Counted from the stretch's first letter, positions 1 to 12,060 are shown. The stretch is DNA of 64,000 nt from Elephas maximus indicus (GCF_024166365.1 NC_064822.1:146636823-146700822), one strand, 5' to 3'. The notes: a model not told the origin generated them from the sequence alone. Numbers and translations are program-made.

Positions 1-62
1 TTCTGTCCTGTAGGGTCAGTATGATTTGAAATCCACTCAAAGGCAATGTTTAGTTTTTTGGT
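1..62 (+). repeat. AfroSINE 3' tail, cut by window edge
   Basis: The first bases match the tail of the AfroSINEs seen elsewhere in the window (tctgtcctgtagggtc, then a degraded version of the shared tail ending in ggcaatg and a T-rich run). The head lies outside the window. It is diverged from the young copies, so it is an older insertion. Confidence 0.7.
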
Positions 63-819
63 AATTTCTTTATAAAGGGTAAATATCCACATATCATATC
101 AGCATTCAAAATAAATTACTAGTATGCCAGAAGGTGTCACTTAAGCAAAGTCTGCTTTTCTTCTGGAGGTTCAGAACGTGCTGGAAATATGTATATGATG
201 GCTATTCCAAAAGAGAACTTGTACTTAGGATGGTCATAGAAATATGAGTTAAAGAAAGGCTCTGTAGAAAGTAAGTGTTCTTTTGGGAAAACAAACCACG
301 AGTACATCTACAGTTCTGGTGAGATAAAATTGTGAAGGTTTATTTCATGTCCTTTTGGTCCCCAAAAATTCCTTTTAATGCTCTGGCACTCTTCTGTTCA
401 TAGATAAGAATCAAGATCAATATTGTTCTAATAGACATTTTTAATGGAAAAAACAGAGAGGCAGTGTATGACAATAAACCTATTACTTATAATTTCAAAG
501 GTTAAGCTCTAGATATAGAAAATTTTGGAAGAATACATGATTAGGTATAATAAGACTGCAGATTCTTACCGTATCTTTCACTTGGGAACAGTTAATCTGG
601 CGGGAGTTTGCCTTAACACGACTTTAGAGGGAAGAGTGGATTACAAATGACTGAGCGGAGTGTGGAGGAAAAGTGGATTCTCCATCCTGCAGTGGTGTGG
701 GAGAGCAGACAGATTTTCTTACAACATATCTGTAATTGATCTAGTCACTGTATTGTCTACAATGCATTGTGAATTGTGCTGAAAATTTACATACATTATA
801 TAAAAATTGTGAAACAACA
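63..819. other. Unassigned AT-rich DNA
   Basis: There is no open frame of note, no repeat family that I recognise and no RNA gene. The stretch holds scattered short A and T runs only. Confidence 0.5.
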
Positions 820-905
820 GAGGCTTTGGATAATTAAGAATCTTGCCCATGTTTCCGCAGAATGCAAATGGCAAACTTGGAATTTGATCCTGGGTATTTC
901 TGGCT
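820..905 (-). repeat. Possible MIR fragment
   Basis: The order of words (gaggctttggataattaagaatc, then ttgccc, then a gap, then aatttgatcctggg) follows the reverse strand of the MIR core, which normally reads as a region of gaggttaagtaacttgccc and ends near a gatt-rich head. Similarity is weak, and the call rests on word order alone. Confidence 0.4.
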
Positions 906-1235
906 TCAAGAGGAAATAAGTAAGGTTTGAGAGAAATCTGAAACTGACCAACAGTTTATGGGAGCTTGGTGAGAATTATTTTGGAATGAATTCTAAAAAA
1001 GTGGGCAAGAGAGAATACTCAGCCTGAAACAGCTAATTGAGATGGACAATTGCTCACTCAAAGTAATACTAAATTCCTAAGAGTAAGTTGGGTTTGAGAA
1101 ATAAAGTGATAATTGAGATCTTCTTAAAGCCAAGGATCATGCTTTCTTTGACTTTTGTCTATATTGTCTATATTCATTGGGTATTTAATATGCTTGTGAA
1201 ACAATTCATTAGGCTGTGAGTGTTTGGTCAGGCTA

Positions 1236-1371
1236 CAGGGCATATATACATATATATATAGCCTGACTGAATACTCATAGCCTGGTGATTATATATGAAT
1301 AAGTATCTATATCTATATCTACATCTATAGCATATCTATATGTATATGTATCTCTACCTCTATCTATATAT
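1236..1371. repeat. Degenerate TA/TATC simple repeat
   Basis: A run of catatata units is followed by imperfect tatc repeats (tatctatatctatatctaca). It ends directly at the 5' edge of the RTE element that begins near 1372. The interval 906-1235 before it holds nothing that I recognise. Confidence 0.75.
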
Positions 1372-1717
1372 CTCCACCACAAGCCTTTCAGTTTCTCATA
1401 CTGTGGTGGCTTGTGGGTGCTGTGATGCTTGAAGCTATGCTACCAATATTTCACATAACATCAGGATCACCCATGGTAGACAGGTTACAGTGGAGCTTCC
1501 AGACTAAGACAGGCTAGGCTGAAGGACCTGACTGTCTACTTCAGGAAAAAATTAGCCAGTGAAAACTATGAATAGCAGCGGAACATTGTCTTATACAGTG
1601 CTGGAGCATGTGTCCCTGAGGTTGGAAGGCACTCAAAATATGGCTGGGGAAGTGCTTAATGATGTGGATGGAGTGAATCTTTTGGGACCTTCATTTGCTG
1701 ATGTGGTATGACTCAAA

Positions 1718-2604
1718 ATGAGGAGAAACAGCAGCAAATATCCATTAATAATTGGAACATGGAATATACAAAGTACAAACCTAGGAAAACTGGAAGTCCT
1801 CAAAAATGAAATGGACAGCACAAAAATCAAAGTACTAGGCATCAGTGAGCTGAGTTGGACTGGAATTGGCCATTTTGAATCAGACAATTATATGACCTGC
1901 TATTCTGGGAATGACAAATTGAAGACAAATGGCATTGCATTCATAGACAAAAAGAAATTTTAAGATCTATCCTGAAGTACAACACTAACAGTGATAATAT
2001 CCATACACTTACAAGGAAGATCAGTTAATATGACTATTACTCAAATTTATGCACCAACCACTAATGCCAAAGATGAGGAAATTTAAGATTTTTACCAAGA
2101 TCTGCAGTCTGAAATTTTTCAAACATGATATCAGGATGCATTGATAATTATTGGTGATTAGAATGCAAGAGTTGAAAACAAAGAAGAAAGATCTGTATTT
2201 GGAAAACATGGCTTTGATGATGGAACCAGTTCTTGAGATCACATGATAGAATTTTGCAAGACTGATGACTTATTCATTGCAAATATCTATTTTCAACAAC
2301 ATAAACTATGCAACTGTGCACATGCACCTCATTGCATGGAAAACATAGGAATCAAATTGACTACATCTGTGGAAACAGAAGATGGAAAAGCTCAATATCA
2401 TCAGTCAGAACAAATCTAGTGGCTGACTGCAAAACACGCCATCAATTGCTCATATGCAAGTTTGAGTTGAAGCTGAAGAAAATTAAAAAAGGTCTACAAG
2501 AGGCAAAGTGCAATTCTGAGTATATTCCACCTGAATTTAGAGACTATCTCAAGAATAGATTTGATGCATTGAACATAAGTGATAGAACACCAGATGAGTT
2601 GTGA
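1718..2604 (+). pseudogene. RTE copy A endonuclease domain, broken
   Basis: These frames encode the N-terminal endonuclease half of the RTE protein, which nicks genomic DNA to start target-primed reverse transcription. The recognisable start is an open frame at 1718-1963 (IIGTWNIQSTNLGKLEV, then ISELSWTGIGHF), which is the APE-type endonuclease N-terminus. A stop at 1961-1963 and several more follow; the frame around gtgattagaatgcaagagt near 2155 has lost the usual GDWNA motif, because tgg has become tag. A second open piece at 2308-2604 carries HRNQIDYIC and the linker before the reverse transcriptase (YIPPEFRDYLKNRFDALN). The protein cannot be made. Confidence 0.85.
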
Positions 2605-2958
2605 GATGACATCAAGGACATCATACATGCAGAAAACAAAGGGTCTTTAAAATGACAGGAAAGAAAAAAAAGACCAAAATGGATGTCAAGAGAGATTAGA
2701 AAACTTGCTCTTGATCATAGAGTAGCTAAAGGGAAAGAAAGAAATGATGAAGTAAAAGAACTGAACAGAAGATTTCAAAGGGTAGTTCAAGAAGACAAAG
2801 TAATGATGTGTGCAAAGATCTGGAGTTAGAAACCAAAAAGGAAGAACATGCCAAACATTTCTCAAGCTGAAGGAACTGAAGAAAAAATCCAAGCCTTGAG
2901 TTGTAATATTGAAGAATTCTATGGACAAGATATTGAACAACTCAGGAAACATCAAAAG

Positions 2959-2968
2959 AAGATGAAAG
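2959..2968 (+). repeat. Left target-site duplication of L1 copy 1
   Basis: The ten bases aagatgaaag sit directly before the L1 5' end and recur at 10867-10876 after its poly(A). The RTE sequence on both sides joins without loss, as judged against the reverse-strand RTE near 15125-15150. The upstream A residues make the exact left limit ambiguous. Confidence 0.85.
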
Positions 2969-4551
2969 AGGCGGGGCCAAGATGGCTGACTAGGTAGAAG
3001 CTACCTCGGATTCCTCTTTCAACAAAGACTCAGAAAAACAAGTGAATCGATCACATACATGACAATCTATGAACCCTGACCATCAAACACAGATATAAAG
3101 AGTTGACCTGAGTAACAGAGACTGAGAACGAACAATCATGGGGAAGCACCGACTGTTTTCAGAGCCTGGAGCCAGCGCCCCAGTCAGGAAACCTTGGCGC
3201 CGGGATTTGGACTGGGTGAAGGGGAGCTGAGCACTGCATCCTAAGAGGGGACAAACATGGGCGCAGCCCTAGCCCCCTGAAGTGACCTCGGGGGAAGCCC
3301 AGCCAGTGCCTGCAGGCAGCGCAGTGATGCGGCTGACAGGAGGAGGAGCCACCGGGAGGCAGCGGCTGATTTTGGAGCCAGGAATGCGGCATCCTAGCCG
3401 GGGAACCTTGGCGCTGGGCTTTGAACTGGGAGTGGAGGAACTAACCATGGCTTCTGGGACAGCACAAGCACCTAAGGTGGGCCTGACCCTCAGGGGCAAT
3501 CTCTACCAAGCCAGTGCACACAGTCGACATGCCCCTCTGGAATCTCACATAAAACAGTCATCCCAAGCAAGATAAGTAACTTTATCTATATTCCGGGGTG
3601 CTACTCTCTCCTATTTATCTGAACCCTCCCCTCCCCTTCCCAGGCAGCTTCATTAACATTGGAATTTCCTGAGCCAGAGAGTGAACTGTCCTGCATTTTT
3701 CTTTCTTTCTTCCTTTCCTTATTTATTTATTTATTTATTTTTTGGTCTTTTCCTAACCCATTCTCCTGGCCTGAGAGAAGCAGCTACAAAAAACCCAAGG
3801 ACCAAAAATCCTTCCCTAATTGGACTAAAAACACAGAACCAGCTCCAGCCAAGCAAATGTGATCCACAGTCTTGGGCTTTCATCCCTAAAGGGAACAAGG
3901 TGGCTATTATAATGCAAAGGCATTTCTGATAGGGATCGGAGTGTAATTGTTTTAGCGGATTACTGGAAAGACAAGTTTCCCAGTTCTGATATCTCTGCCT
4001 ATTCAACAGAGCCCTCAGTGACCCACAACAGGGAACTGAGGGCTGAAGCTCCCCCCAGACCACCTAGCCTTCTGCCTTAGGAGTCTAAGGAGGGTGACAC
4101 CTACCAATCTGTAGAGGTACTTGCATTGGAGGCCTAAGGTACAGCTGCAGAGCCTACCCACCAAGTGCTTTAGGAATAGAGGCACACCTACCTCACTGGC
4201 ACTTGGGGGAAGCCTGTCAGCATGCTGCTCCCCCTTGGAGTGTGAACCCCTACTGCTACTAGAATCTGGTGCACGCAACTATCACCACTACTTCTCTAGG
4301 TGGATAGGTGACAGTCTGCACCACACATTTGATGACCCAAAATCAGATTCTACTCAAGAACAGTGAATGGACTCTTAGGCTTATATATCTGGTAACAGCC
4401 CAAACCAGCTGGTAATAGGACATAAGTGATTCAAGGGCTACAACAATTAAGACAGCACAATCTAGTAGCCCATCTACGTATACTGAAAGAAAACAAAACA
4501 AGATAAGACTCAGTGAGCAAATAGAGAATAAATCACTATAATATCTTAGTG
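2969..4551 (+). promoter_or_regulatory. L1 copy 1 5' UTR with internal promoter
   Basis: By L1 biology the 5' UTR holds the internal promoter that drives full-length element RNA. The first 500 bases are visibly richer in G, C and CpG than anything around them (for example ggcgccgggatt and ccggggaaccttggcgct). A CAAGATGGC word at 2978-2986, close to the start, fits the YY1 site that positions transcription starts in other L1s. A segment of about 50-75 bases recurs imperfectly with its copies about 213 bases apart (3165-3220 and 3378-3440). The open frames in this region do not resemble any protein and are chance frames in GC-rich DNA. Confidence 0.75.
2978..2986 (+). promoter_or_regulatory. 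YY1-like site at L1 5' end
   Basis: CAAGATGGC lies nine bases inside the element. The same word with one change (caagatggt) lies at 43668-43676, at the same distance from the start of the other full-length L1 at 43661. Position and sequence match the YY1 element known in human L1. The assignment is by analogy. Confidence 0.6.
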
Positions 4552-5554
4552 ATGGCTTGGAGACAGCAGTCTATATCAAGCCACATAAAGAAGCACACCA
4601 TGATTGCTTCTACAACTCCCCAAACTAAAGAATCAAAATCTTTCCCAAATGAAGATACAATTCTGGAATTGCCAGATGCAAAATATAAAAAACTAATTCA
4701 CAGAATGCTTGAAGACATCAGGGATGACTTCAGAAATGAAATAAGGCAATCTACAGAAAAAGCCAAGGAAAACACTGATAAAGCAGTTGAAGAACTCCAA
4801 AAGATTATTCAAGAACATAGTGGAAAAATTAATAAGTTGCAAGAATCCATAGAGAGACAGCATTCAGAAATCCAAAAGAGTAACAATAAAATTACAGAAT
4901 TAGACAATGCAATAGGAAGTCAGAGGAGCAGACTCGAGCAATTGGAATGCAGAGTGGGAGATATGGAGGACCAGGGAATTGACACCAATATAGCTGAAAA
5001 AAAAAAAATCAGATAAAAGAATTAAAAAAAATGAAGAAACCCTAAGAATCACTTGGGACTCTATCAAGAAGAATAACTTGTGTGTGACTGGAGTCCCAGA
5101 ACAGGGAGGGATAACAGAAAACAAATAGAGAATAGTTGAAGATCTGTTGGCAGAAAACTTCCCTGACATCATGAAAGATGAAAGGATATCTATCCAAAAT
5201 GCTCATCAAACCCCATTTCAGATTGACCCAAAAAGAAAATCACCAAGACATATTATCGTCAAACTTGCCAAAACCAAAAATGAAGAGAAAATTTTAAAAG
5301 CAGCCAAGGATAAAATAAAGGTCTCCTACAAAGGAGAATCAATAAGAATAAGTTCAGACTACTCAGCAGAAACCATGCAGTCAAGAAGGCAATGGGATGA
5401 CATATATAGAGCACTGAAGAACAAAACCTGCCAGCCAAGGATCATATATCCAGCAAAACTCTCTCTAAAATATGAAGGTGAAATTAAAAATTTACAGATA
5501 AACACAAGCTTAGAGAATTTGCAAAAACCAAACCAAAGCTACAAGAAATACTAA
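4552..5554 (+). pseudogene. L1 copy 1 ORF1 (RNA-binding chaperone), broken
   Basis: ORF1p forms coiled-coil trimers that coat L1 RNA in the cytoplasm. The ATG at 4552 (atggcttgg) is used because the same start occurs in the second L1 at 44716. The first part, about 150 residues, is highly charged, with a long heptad-like helix (KAVEELQKIIQEHSGKINKL). It ends at a stop after an A8 run near 4997-5016, a likely slippage frameshift. The second part, open from 5147, holds the C-terminal nucleic-acid-binding region (RRQWDDIYRALKNK). A TAG near 5125 also interrupts this frame. The two parts correspond to a normal ORF1 of about 330 residues. Loss of the link between coiled coil and C-terminal domain means no functional protein. 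Confidence 0.88.
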
Positions 5555-6043
5555 AGGAAATTGTTTGGTCAGAAAACCAATAATATCAGATACCAGTACA
5601 ACACAAGGTCACAGAACAGAGCATTCTGATATCAACTCAAATAGGGAAATCACGAAAACAAATTAAGATTAATTTTAAAAAGAAAAAAAACACTCAAAAC
5701 AGGGAATCATTGAAGTCAATATGCAAAAGATCACAATAATCAAAAAGAGGGACTAAATACAGGTGGCATAGAACTGCTATATGGAGAGGGATACAAGGTG
5801 ATATACGACAATACAAGTCAGGTTTTTACTTAGAAAAATAGGGGTAAATATTAAGGTAACCACAAAGAGGTATAACAACTCCATAACTCAAAATAAAAAC
5901 CAAGAAAAACATAACGACTCAGCAAACATAAAGTCAAATACTATGAAAATGAGGAACACACAATTTGCAAAGAAAAACATCTCAGCACAAAAAAGTAAGT
6001 GGAAAAATGAAATTGTCAGCAACACACATAAAAAGGCATCAAA

Positions 6044-9000
6044 ATGACAGCACTAAACAAATAAAAATTTACGCTGAATGTAAATGGACTAAACGCACCA
6101 ATAAGGAGACAGAGAGTCTCAGACTGGATAAAGAAACACGATCCGTCTATATGCTGCCTACGAGAGACACATCTTAGACCTAGAGACACAATCAAACTAA
6201 AACTCAAAGGAATGAAAAAAAATATATCAAGCAAACAATAACCAAAAAAGAAGTAGTAATATTAATTTCTGACAAAATAGTATTTAAAATTAAATCTACC
6301 ACAAAGGATAAAAAAGGACACTACATAATGATGAAAGGGACGATTGACCAGGAAGATATAACCATATTAAATATTTATGCACCCAATGACAGGGCTGCAG
6401 GATACATAAAACAAACTTTAACAGAACTGAAAATGAGATAGACACCTCCACAGTTATAGTAGGAGACTTCAACACACCACTTTCGGAGAAGGACAGGACA
6501 TCCAGTAAGAAGCTCAATAGAGAAACGGAAGACCTAATTGCTACATTCAACCAACTTGACCTCATTGACTTTTACAGAACATTCCACCCAACAGCTACAA
6601 AATATAATTTTTTTTTTTTCTAGCGCACATGGAACATTCTCTAGAATAGACCACATATTAGGTCATAAAACAAACCTTTGCAGAATCCAAAACATCGAAA
6701 TATTACAAAGCATCTTCTCAGACCACAAGGCCATAACAGTGGAACTCAACAACAGAAAAATTAGGGAAAAGAAATCAAATACTTGGAAACTGAACAATAC
6801 CCTGCTGAACAAAGACTGGGTTATAGAAGGCATTAAGGAGGGAAAAAAGATATTCACAGAATGCAATGGGAATGAAAATACCTTCTATCAAAACCTCTGG
6901 GACACAGCAAAAGCAGTGCTCAGAGGTCAATTTATATCGATAAATGCACACATACAAAAAGAAGAAAGAGCCAAAATCAGAGAACTGTCCCTACAACTTG
7001 AACAAATAGAAAGTGAGCAACAAAAGAATCCATCAGGCACCAGAAGAAAACAAATAATAAAGATTAGAGCTGAACTAAATGAATTAAGAACAGAAAAACA
7101 ATTGAAAGAATTAACAAAGACAAAACCTGGTTCTTTGAAAAAATTAGCAAAATTGTAAACCATTGGCCAGACTGACTAAAGAAATACAGGAAAGGAAACA
7201 ACTCGAATAAGAAATGAGATGGGCCACATCACAACAGAGCCAACTGAAATTAAAAGGATCATATCACATTATTACGAAAAATTGTACTCTAACAAATTTG
7301 CAAAACTAGAAGAAATGGATGAATTCCTAGAAAAACACCACCTACCTAAACTAACACAATCAGAAGTAGAACAACTAAATAGACCCATAACAAAAAAAGA
7401 GATTGAAACGGTAATCAAAAAACTCCCAACAAAAAAAAAGCCCTGGCCCGGATGGCTTTACTGCAGAATTCTACCAAACTTTCAGAGAAGAGTTAACACC
7501 ACTACTACTAAAGGTATTTCAAAGCATCGAAAATGATGGAATACTACCTAACTCATTCTATGAATCCACCATATCTCTGATACCAAAACCAGGTAAAGAC
7601 ATCACAAAAAAGAAAATTACAGACCTATATCCCTCATGAACATAAATGCAAAAATCCTCAACAAAATTCTAGCCAATAGAGTTCAACAACATGTCAAAAA
7701 AATAATCCACCGTGACCAAGTGGGATTTGTACCAGGTATGCAAGGCTGGTTTAATATTGGAAAAACCATTCATGTAATCCACCATATAAATAAAACAAAA
7801 GACAAAAACCACATGATCCTATCAATTGATGCAGAAAAGGCATTTGACAAAAACCAACACCCGTTTATGATAAAAACTCTCAGCAAAAGAGGAATTGAAG
7901 GAAAATTCCTCAACATAATAAAGGGCATCTATACAAATTTTTTTTTTTTTTATACAAAGCCAACAGCCAACATCACTCTAAATGGAGAGAGCCTGAAAGC
8001 ATTTCCCTTGAGAACGGGACCCAGACAAGGATGCCCTTTATCACCGCTCTTACTCAACATTGTGCTAGAGGTCCTAGCCAGAGCAATTAGGCTAGACAAA
8101 GAAATAAAGGGCATCCGGATTGGCAAGGAGGAAGTCAAATTATCTCTATTTGCAGATGACATGATCTTATATGCAGAAAACCCTAAGGAATCCTCCAGAA
8201 AACTACTGAAACTAATAGAAGAGTTTGGCAGAGTCTCAGGTTATAAGATAAACATACAAAAATCACTTGGATTCCTCTACATCAACAAAAAGAACATCGA
8301 AGAGGAAATCACCAAATGAATACCATTCACAGTAGCCCCCAAGAAGATAAAATACTTAGGAATAAATCTTACCAAAGATGTAAAAGACCTATATAAAGAA
8401 AACTACAAAGTACAAGAAAGTAAAAAGGACCTACTTAAGTGGAAAAACATGCCTTGCTCATGGATAGGAAGACTTAACAGTAAAAATGTCCATTCTACCA
8501 AAAGCCATCTATACATACGATGCACTTCCGATCCAAATTCCAATGACATTTTTTAATATGTTGGAGGAACAGATCACCAAATTCGTATGGAAGGGAAAGA
8601 AGCCTCAGATAAATAAAACATTACTGAAAAATAAGAAGAATGTAGGAGGCCTCACTCTACCTGATTTCAGAACCTATTATACAGCCACAGTAGTCAAAAC
8701 AGCCTGGTACTGGTACAACAGCAGGCACATAGACCAATGGAACAGAATTGAGAACCCAGATATAACTCCATCCACATATGAGCAGCTGATATTTGACAAA
8801 GGCCCAGTGTCAGTAAATTGGGGAAAAGATAGTCTTTTTAACAAATGGTACTGGCATAACTGGATATCCATTTGCAAAAAAATGAAACAGGACCCATACC
8901 TCACACCATGCACAAAAACTAACTCAAAATGGATCAAAGACCTAAACATAAAGACTAAAATGATACAGATCATGGAAGAAAAAATAGGGACAACCTTAGG

Positions 9001-9859
9001 AGCCCTAATACAAGGCATAAACAGAATACAAAACATTACCAAAAATGAAGAAGAGAAACCCGATAACTGGGAGCTCCTAAAAATCAAACACCTATGCTCA
9101 TCTAAAGACTTCACCAAACGCGTGAAAAGACCACCTACAGACTGGGAAAGAATTTTCAGCTATGACATCTCCGACCAGCCCCTGATCTCTAAAATCTATA
9201 TGATTCTGTCAAAACTCAACCACAAAAAGACAAACAACCCAATCAAGAAGTGGGCAAAGGATATGAACACACACTTCACTAAAGAACATATTCAGGCAGC
9301 TAACAGATACATGAGAAAATGCTCTCGATCATTAGCCATTAGAGAAATGCAAATTAAAACTACAATGAGATTCCATCTCACTCCAACAAGGCTGGCATTA
9401 ATCCAAAAAACACAAAATAATAAATGTTGGAGAGGCTGCGGAGAGATTGGAACTCTTATACACTGCTGGTGGGAATGTAAAATGGTACAACCACTTTGGG
9501 AATCTATCTGGCGTTTTCTTAAAAAGTTGGAGATAGAACTACCATACAACCCAGAAACCCCACTCCTCGGAATATACCCTAAAGAAATAAGAGCCTTCAC
9601 ATGAACAGATATATGCACACCCATGTTTATTGCAGCTCTCTTTACAATAGCAAAGAGCTGGAAGCAACCAAGGTGTCCATCAAAGGATGAATGGATAAAT
9701 AAATTGTGGTATATTCACACAATGGAATACTACACATCGATAAAAAAGAGTGACGAATCTGTGAAACATTTCATAACATGGAGGAACCTGGAAGGCATTA
9801 TGCTGAGTGAAATTAGTCAGAGGCAAAAGGACAAATATTGTATAAGACCACTATTATAA
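6044..9859 (+). pseudogene. L1 copy 1 ORF2 (endonuclease-reverse transcriptase), broken
   Basis: ORF2p nicks target DNA and copies element RNA. The start is the ATG at 6044, in the same context as in the older L1 at 46161; the final stop is at 9857-9859, giving 1272 codons, a normal length. Endonuclease remnants run to about 6770 (SRIDHILG, then FSDHKAITVEL). The reverse transcriptase is readable at 7636-8319, with [17 protein letters not shown] and an intact FADD catalytic box at 8149-8160. The C-terminal cysteine region lies near 9425-9480 ([18 protein letters not shown]). Damage includes an early TAA six codons in, a frameshift near the A9 run at 7431-7440 that is reversed before 7636, a T-run expansion at 7940-7951, a frameshift between 8319 and 8486, and a TGA at 9602-9604. 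Confidence 0.92.
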
Positions 9860-10866
9860 GATCTTGAGAAATAGTATTAACTGAGAAGAACACATACTTT
9901 TGTGGTTACGAGGGGGAGGAGGGAGGGAGGGTGGGAGGGGGTTATTTACTGATTAGTTAGTAGTTAAGAACTGCTTTAGGTGAAGAGAAGGACAATACTC
10001 AATACATGGAAGGTCAGCTCAACTGGACTGGACCAAAAGCAGTTTCCGGGATAAACTGAATGCTTCAAAGGTCAGTGGAGCAAGGGCGGGGGTTTGGGGA
10101 CTATGGCTTAAGGGGACTTCTAAGTCAATTGGCAAAATAATTCTATTATGAGAACATTCTGCATCCCACTTTGAAATGAGGCGTCTGGGGTCTTAAATGC
10201 TAACAAGCGGCCATCTAAGATGCATCAATTGGTCTCAACCCACCTGGAGCAAAGGAAAATGAAGAACACCAAGATCACACAATAACTATGAGCCCAAGAG
10301 ACAGAAAGGGCCACATGAACCAGAGACACTTACTTCATCCTGAGACCAGAAGAACTAGATGGTGCCCGGCCACAACCGATGACTGCCCTGACAGGGAGCA
10401 CAACTGAGAACCCCTGAGGGAGCAGGAGATCAGTGGGATGCAGACTCCAAATTCTCATAAAAAGACCAGACTTAATGGTCTGACTGAGACTAGAGGAATC
10501 CTGGTGGTCATGGTCCCCAAACCTTCTGTTGGCCCAGGACAGGAACCATTCCTGAAGACAACTCACCAGACATGAAAGGGACTGGACAATGGGTTGGAGA
10601 GAGATGCTGATGAAGAGTGAGCTACTTGTATCAGGTGTACACTTGAGACTCTGTTGGCATCTCCTGTCTGGAGGGGAGATAGGAGGGTAGAGAGGGTTAG
10701 AAACTGGCAAAATTGTCACGAAAGGAGAGACTGGAAGGACTGACTCATTAGGTGGAGATTAAGTGGGAGTATGGAGTAAGGCATATATAAATTTATATGT
10801 GACAGACTGACTTGATTTGTAAACATTCACTTAAAGCTCAATAAAAATTATGAAAAAAATTAAAAA
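9860..10866 (+). other. L1 copy 1 3' UTR and A-rich end
   Basis: The region runs from the ORF2 stop to the A-rich end (cactt, aaagctcaataaaaatt, then A-rich). Homologous 3' UTRs occur at 29112-30100 (+), 49973-50900 (+) and 60175-61130 (-). AATAAA at 10841-10846 is the likely polyadenylation signal. The ORF-like stretch on the minus strand inside it also occurs in the copy at 29690-29989, but it is not a known protein. Confidence 0.85.
9912..9941 (+). promoter_or_regulatory. G-rich (G-quadruplex-prone) tract in L1 3' UTR
   Basis: Thirty bases contain at least five runs of three or more G (gggggaggagggagggaggg and on). The same tract stands at 29166-29194 in L1 copy 2, and in reduced form near 50023-50042 in copy 3. 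A G-rich polypurine tract in the 3' UTR is a known conserved L1 feature, with a proposed role in retrotransposition. Confidence 0.75.
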
Positions 10867-10876
10867 AAGATGAAAG
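10867..10876 (+). repeat. Right target-site duplication of L1 copy 1
   Basis: aagatgaaag repeats the bases at 2959-2968, and RTE sequence follows immediately (atatgcagagagtc). Confidence 0.85.
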
Positions 10877-12060
10877 ATATGCAGAGAGTCACTGTGCCAA
10901 AAAGAATTGGTCAACATTCAACCATTTCAAGAGGTAGCATATGATCAAGAACCTATGATACTAAAGGAAGAAGTCCAAGTTGCACTGAAGACACTGATGA
11001 AAAACAAGGCTCCAGGAATGGACAGAGTATCAATTGAGATGTTTCAATAAACAGATGCAGTGCTGGAGGTGGTTACTTGTTTATGTCAAGAAATATGGAA
11101 GACAGGTACCTGGCGAAGCAACTGAAAGAGATCAATATTTGTGCCTGTTCCAAAGGAAAGTGATCCAACAGAGTGCATATTATTGAACATTTATCATTAA
11201 TATCACACATAAGTAAAATTTTACTGAAGATAATTCAAAAAGGTTGCAACAGTACGTTAACAGTGAACTGTTAGAAACTTAACCTGGATTCAGAAGAGGA
11301 CGTAGAACAAGGGATATCATCGCCAATGTCAGGTAGATCTTGGCAGAAAGCAGAGAATACCACAAAGATGTTTACCTGTGTTTTATTGACTATAAAAAGG
11401 CATTCACCTGTGTGGATTATAACAATTTATGGATAACATTGCACAGAATGGGAATTCTAGGATACTTTATTTGCTCGTGTGGAACTTGTACATTGGCCAA
11501 GATGCAGTCATTCAAACAGAACAAGGGGATACTGCTTGGTTTAAAGTCAGGAAATGTGTGTCAGGGTTGTATCCACTCACTATAGTTAACAATCTGTATG
11601 CTAAGCAATTAATCTGAGATGCTGGGCTATGTGAAGAAGAACTTGGCATCAGGGTTGGAGGAAGACTCATTAACAACCTGCATTATGCAGATGTTAAAAC
11701 CTTGCTTGCTGAAAGTGAAGAGTACTTGGACCACTTACTGGTAAATATCAAAGATCACAACCTTCAGTATGGATTACACCTCAACATAAAGAAGATAAAA
11801 ATCCTTACAACTGGACAAATAAACAGCATCAGGATATACAGTGCAAATATTGAAGTTGTTAAGGATTTTGTTTTACTTGGATCCACAATCAACACCCATG
11901 GAAGCAGCAGTCAAGAAATCAAACCACGTATTGCATTGGTCAAATCTGCTTCAAAAGACCTCTTTAAAGTGTTAAAAAGCAAAGATGTCACTTCGAGGAC
12001 TAAGGTGTACCTGACCCAAGCCGTGGTATTTTCAATTTTCCCATATGCATGTAAAAGGTA
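10877..12060 (+). mobile_element. RTE LINE copy A, 3' half
   Basis: This continues RTE copy A after the L1. It carries the reverse-transcriptase half and matches the reverse complement of 13940-15090. The identity ends near 12060 (catatgcatgtaaaaggtag), where the counterpart continues for about 400 further bases toward the RTE 3' end. A TA-rich simple repeat and an inverted RTE 3' fragment (12095-12215) stand there instead. Confidence 0.88.

Larger units (their letters stand above)
1372..2968 (+). mobile_element. RTE LINE copy A, 5' half (interrupted by L1)
   Basis: This is the 5' half of an RTE-type non-LTR retrotransposon. It matches, on the opposite strand, the near-complete copy at 13512-16755 from its first bases (tttctcatactgtggtgg against the related 5' end near 16730) to the reverse-transcriptase linker. 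The sequence stops at 2968, where an L1 begins, and resumes at 10867, so the whole element once covered about 2.8 kb. Elements of this family encode one protein with an APE-type endonuclease and a reverse transcriptase and lack an LTR. Confidence 0.9.
2969..10866 (+). mobile_element. L1 LINE copy 1, essentially full length
   Basis: A complete L1 architecture is present: a GC-rich 5' UTR (2969-4551), ORF1 (4552-5554), an inter-ORF spacer, ORF2 (6044-9859), a 3' UTR with a G-rich tract (9912-9941), and an A-rich end near 10845-10866. The length of about 7.9 kb is long for a mammalian L1 because the 5' UTR and the 3' UTR are each near 1 kb or more. It lies inside RTE copy A and is flanked by a 10-bp target-site duplication. 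Both ORFs carry stops and frameshifts, so it is inactive. The ORFs are still mostly readable, which makes it the youngest-looking long L1 in the window. Confidence 0.95.

Noticed and set aside
3159..4366. Cluster of open frames of 67-110 residues in both strands of the L1 5' UTR
   Set aside because: They overlap each other on both strands in GC-rich promoter DNA, have no recognisable domain, and the corresponding frames are not kept in L1 copy 3.
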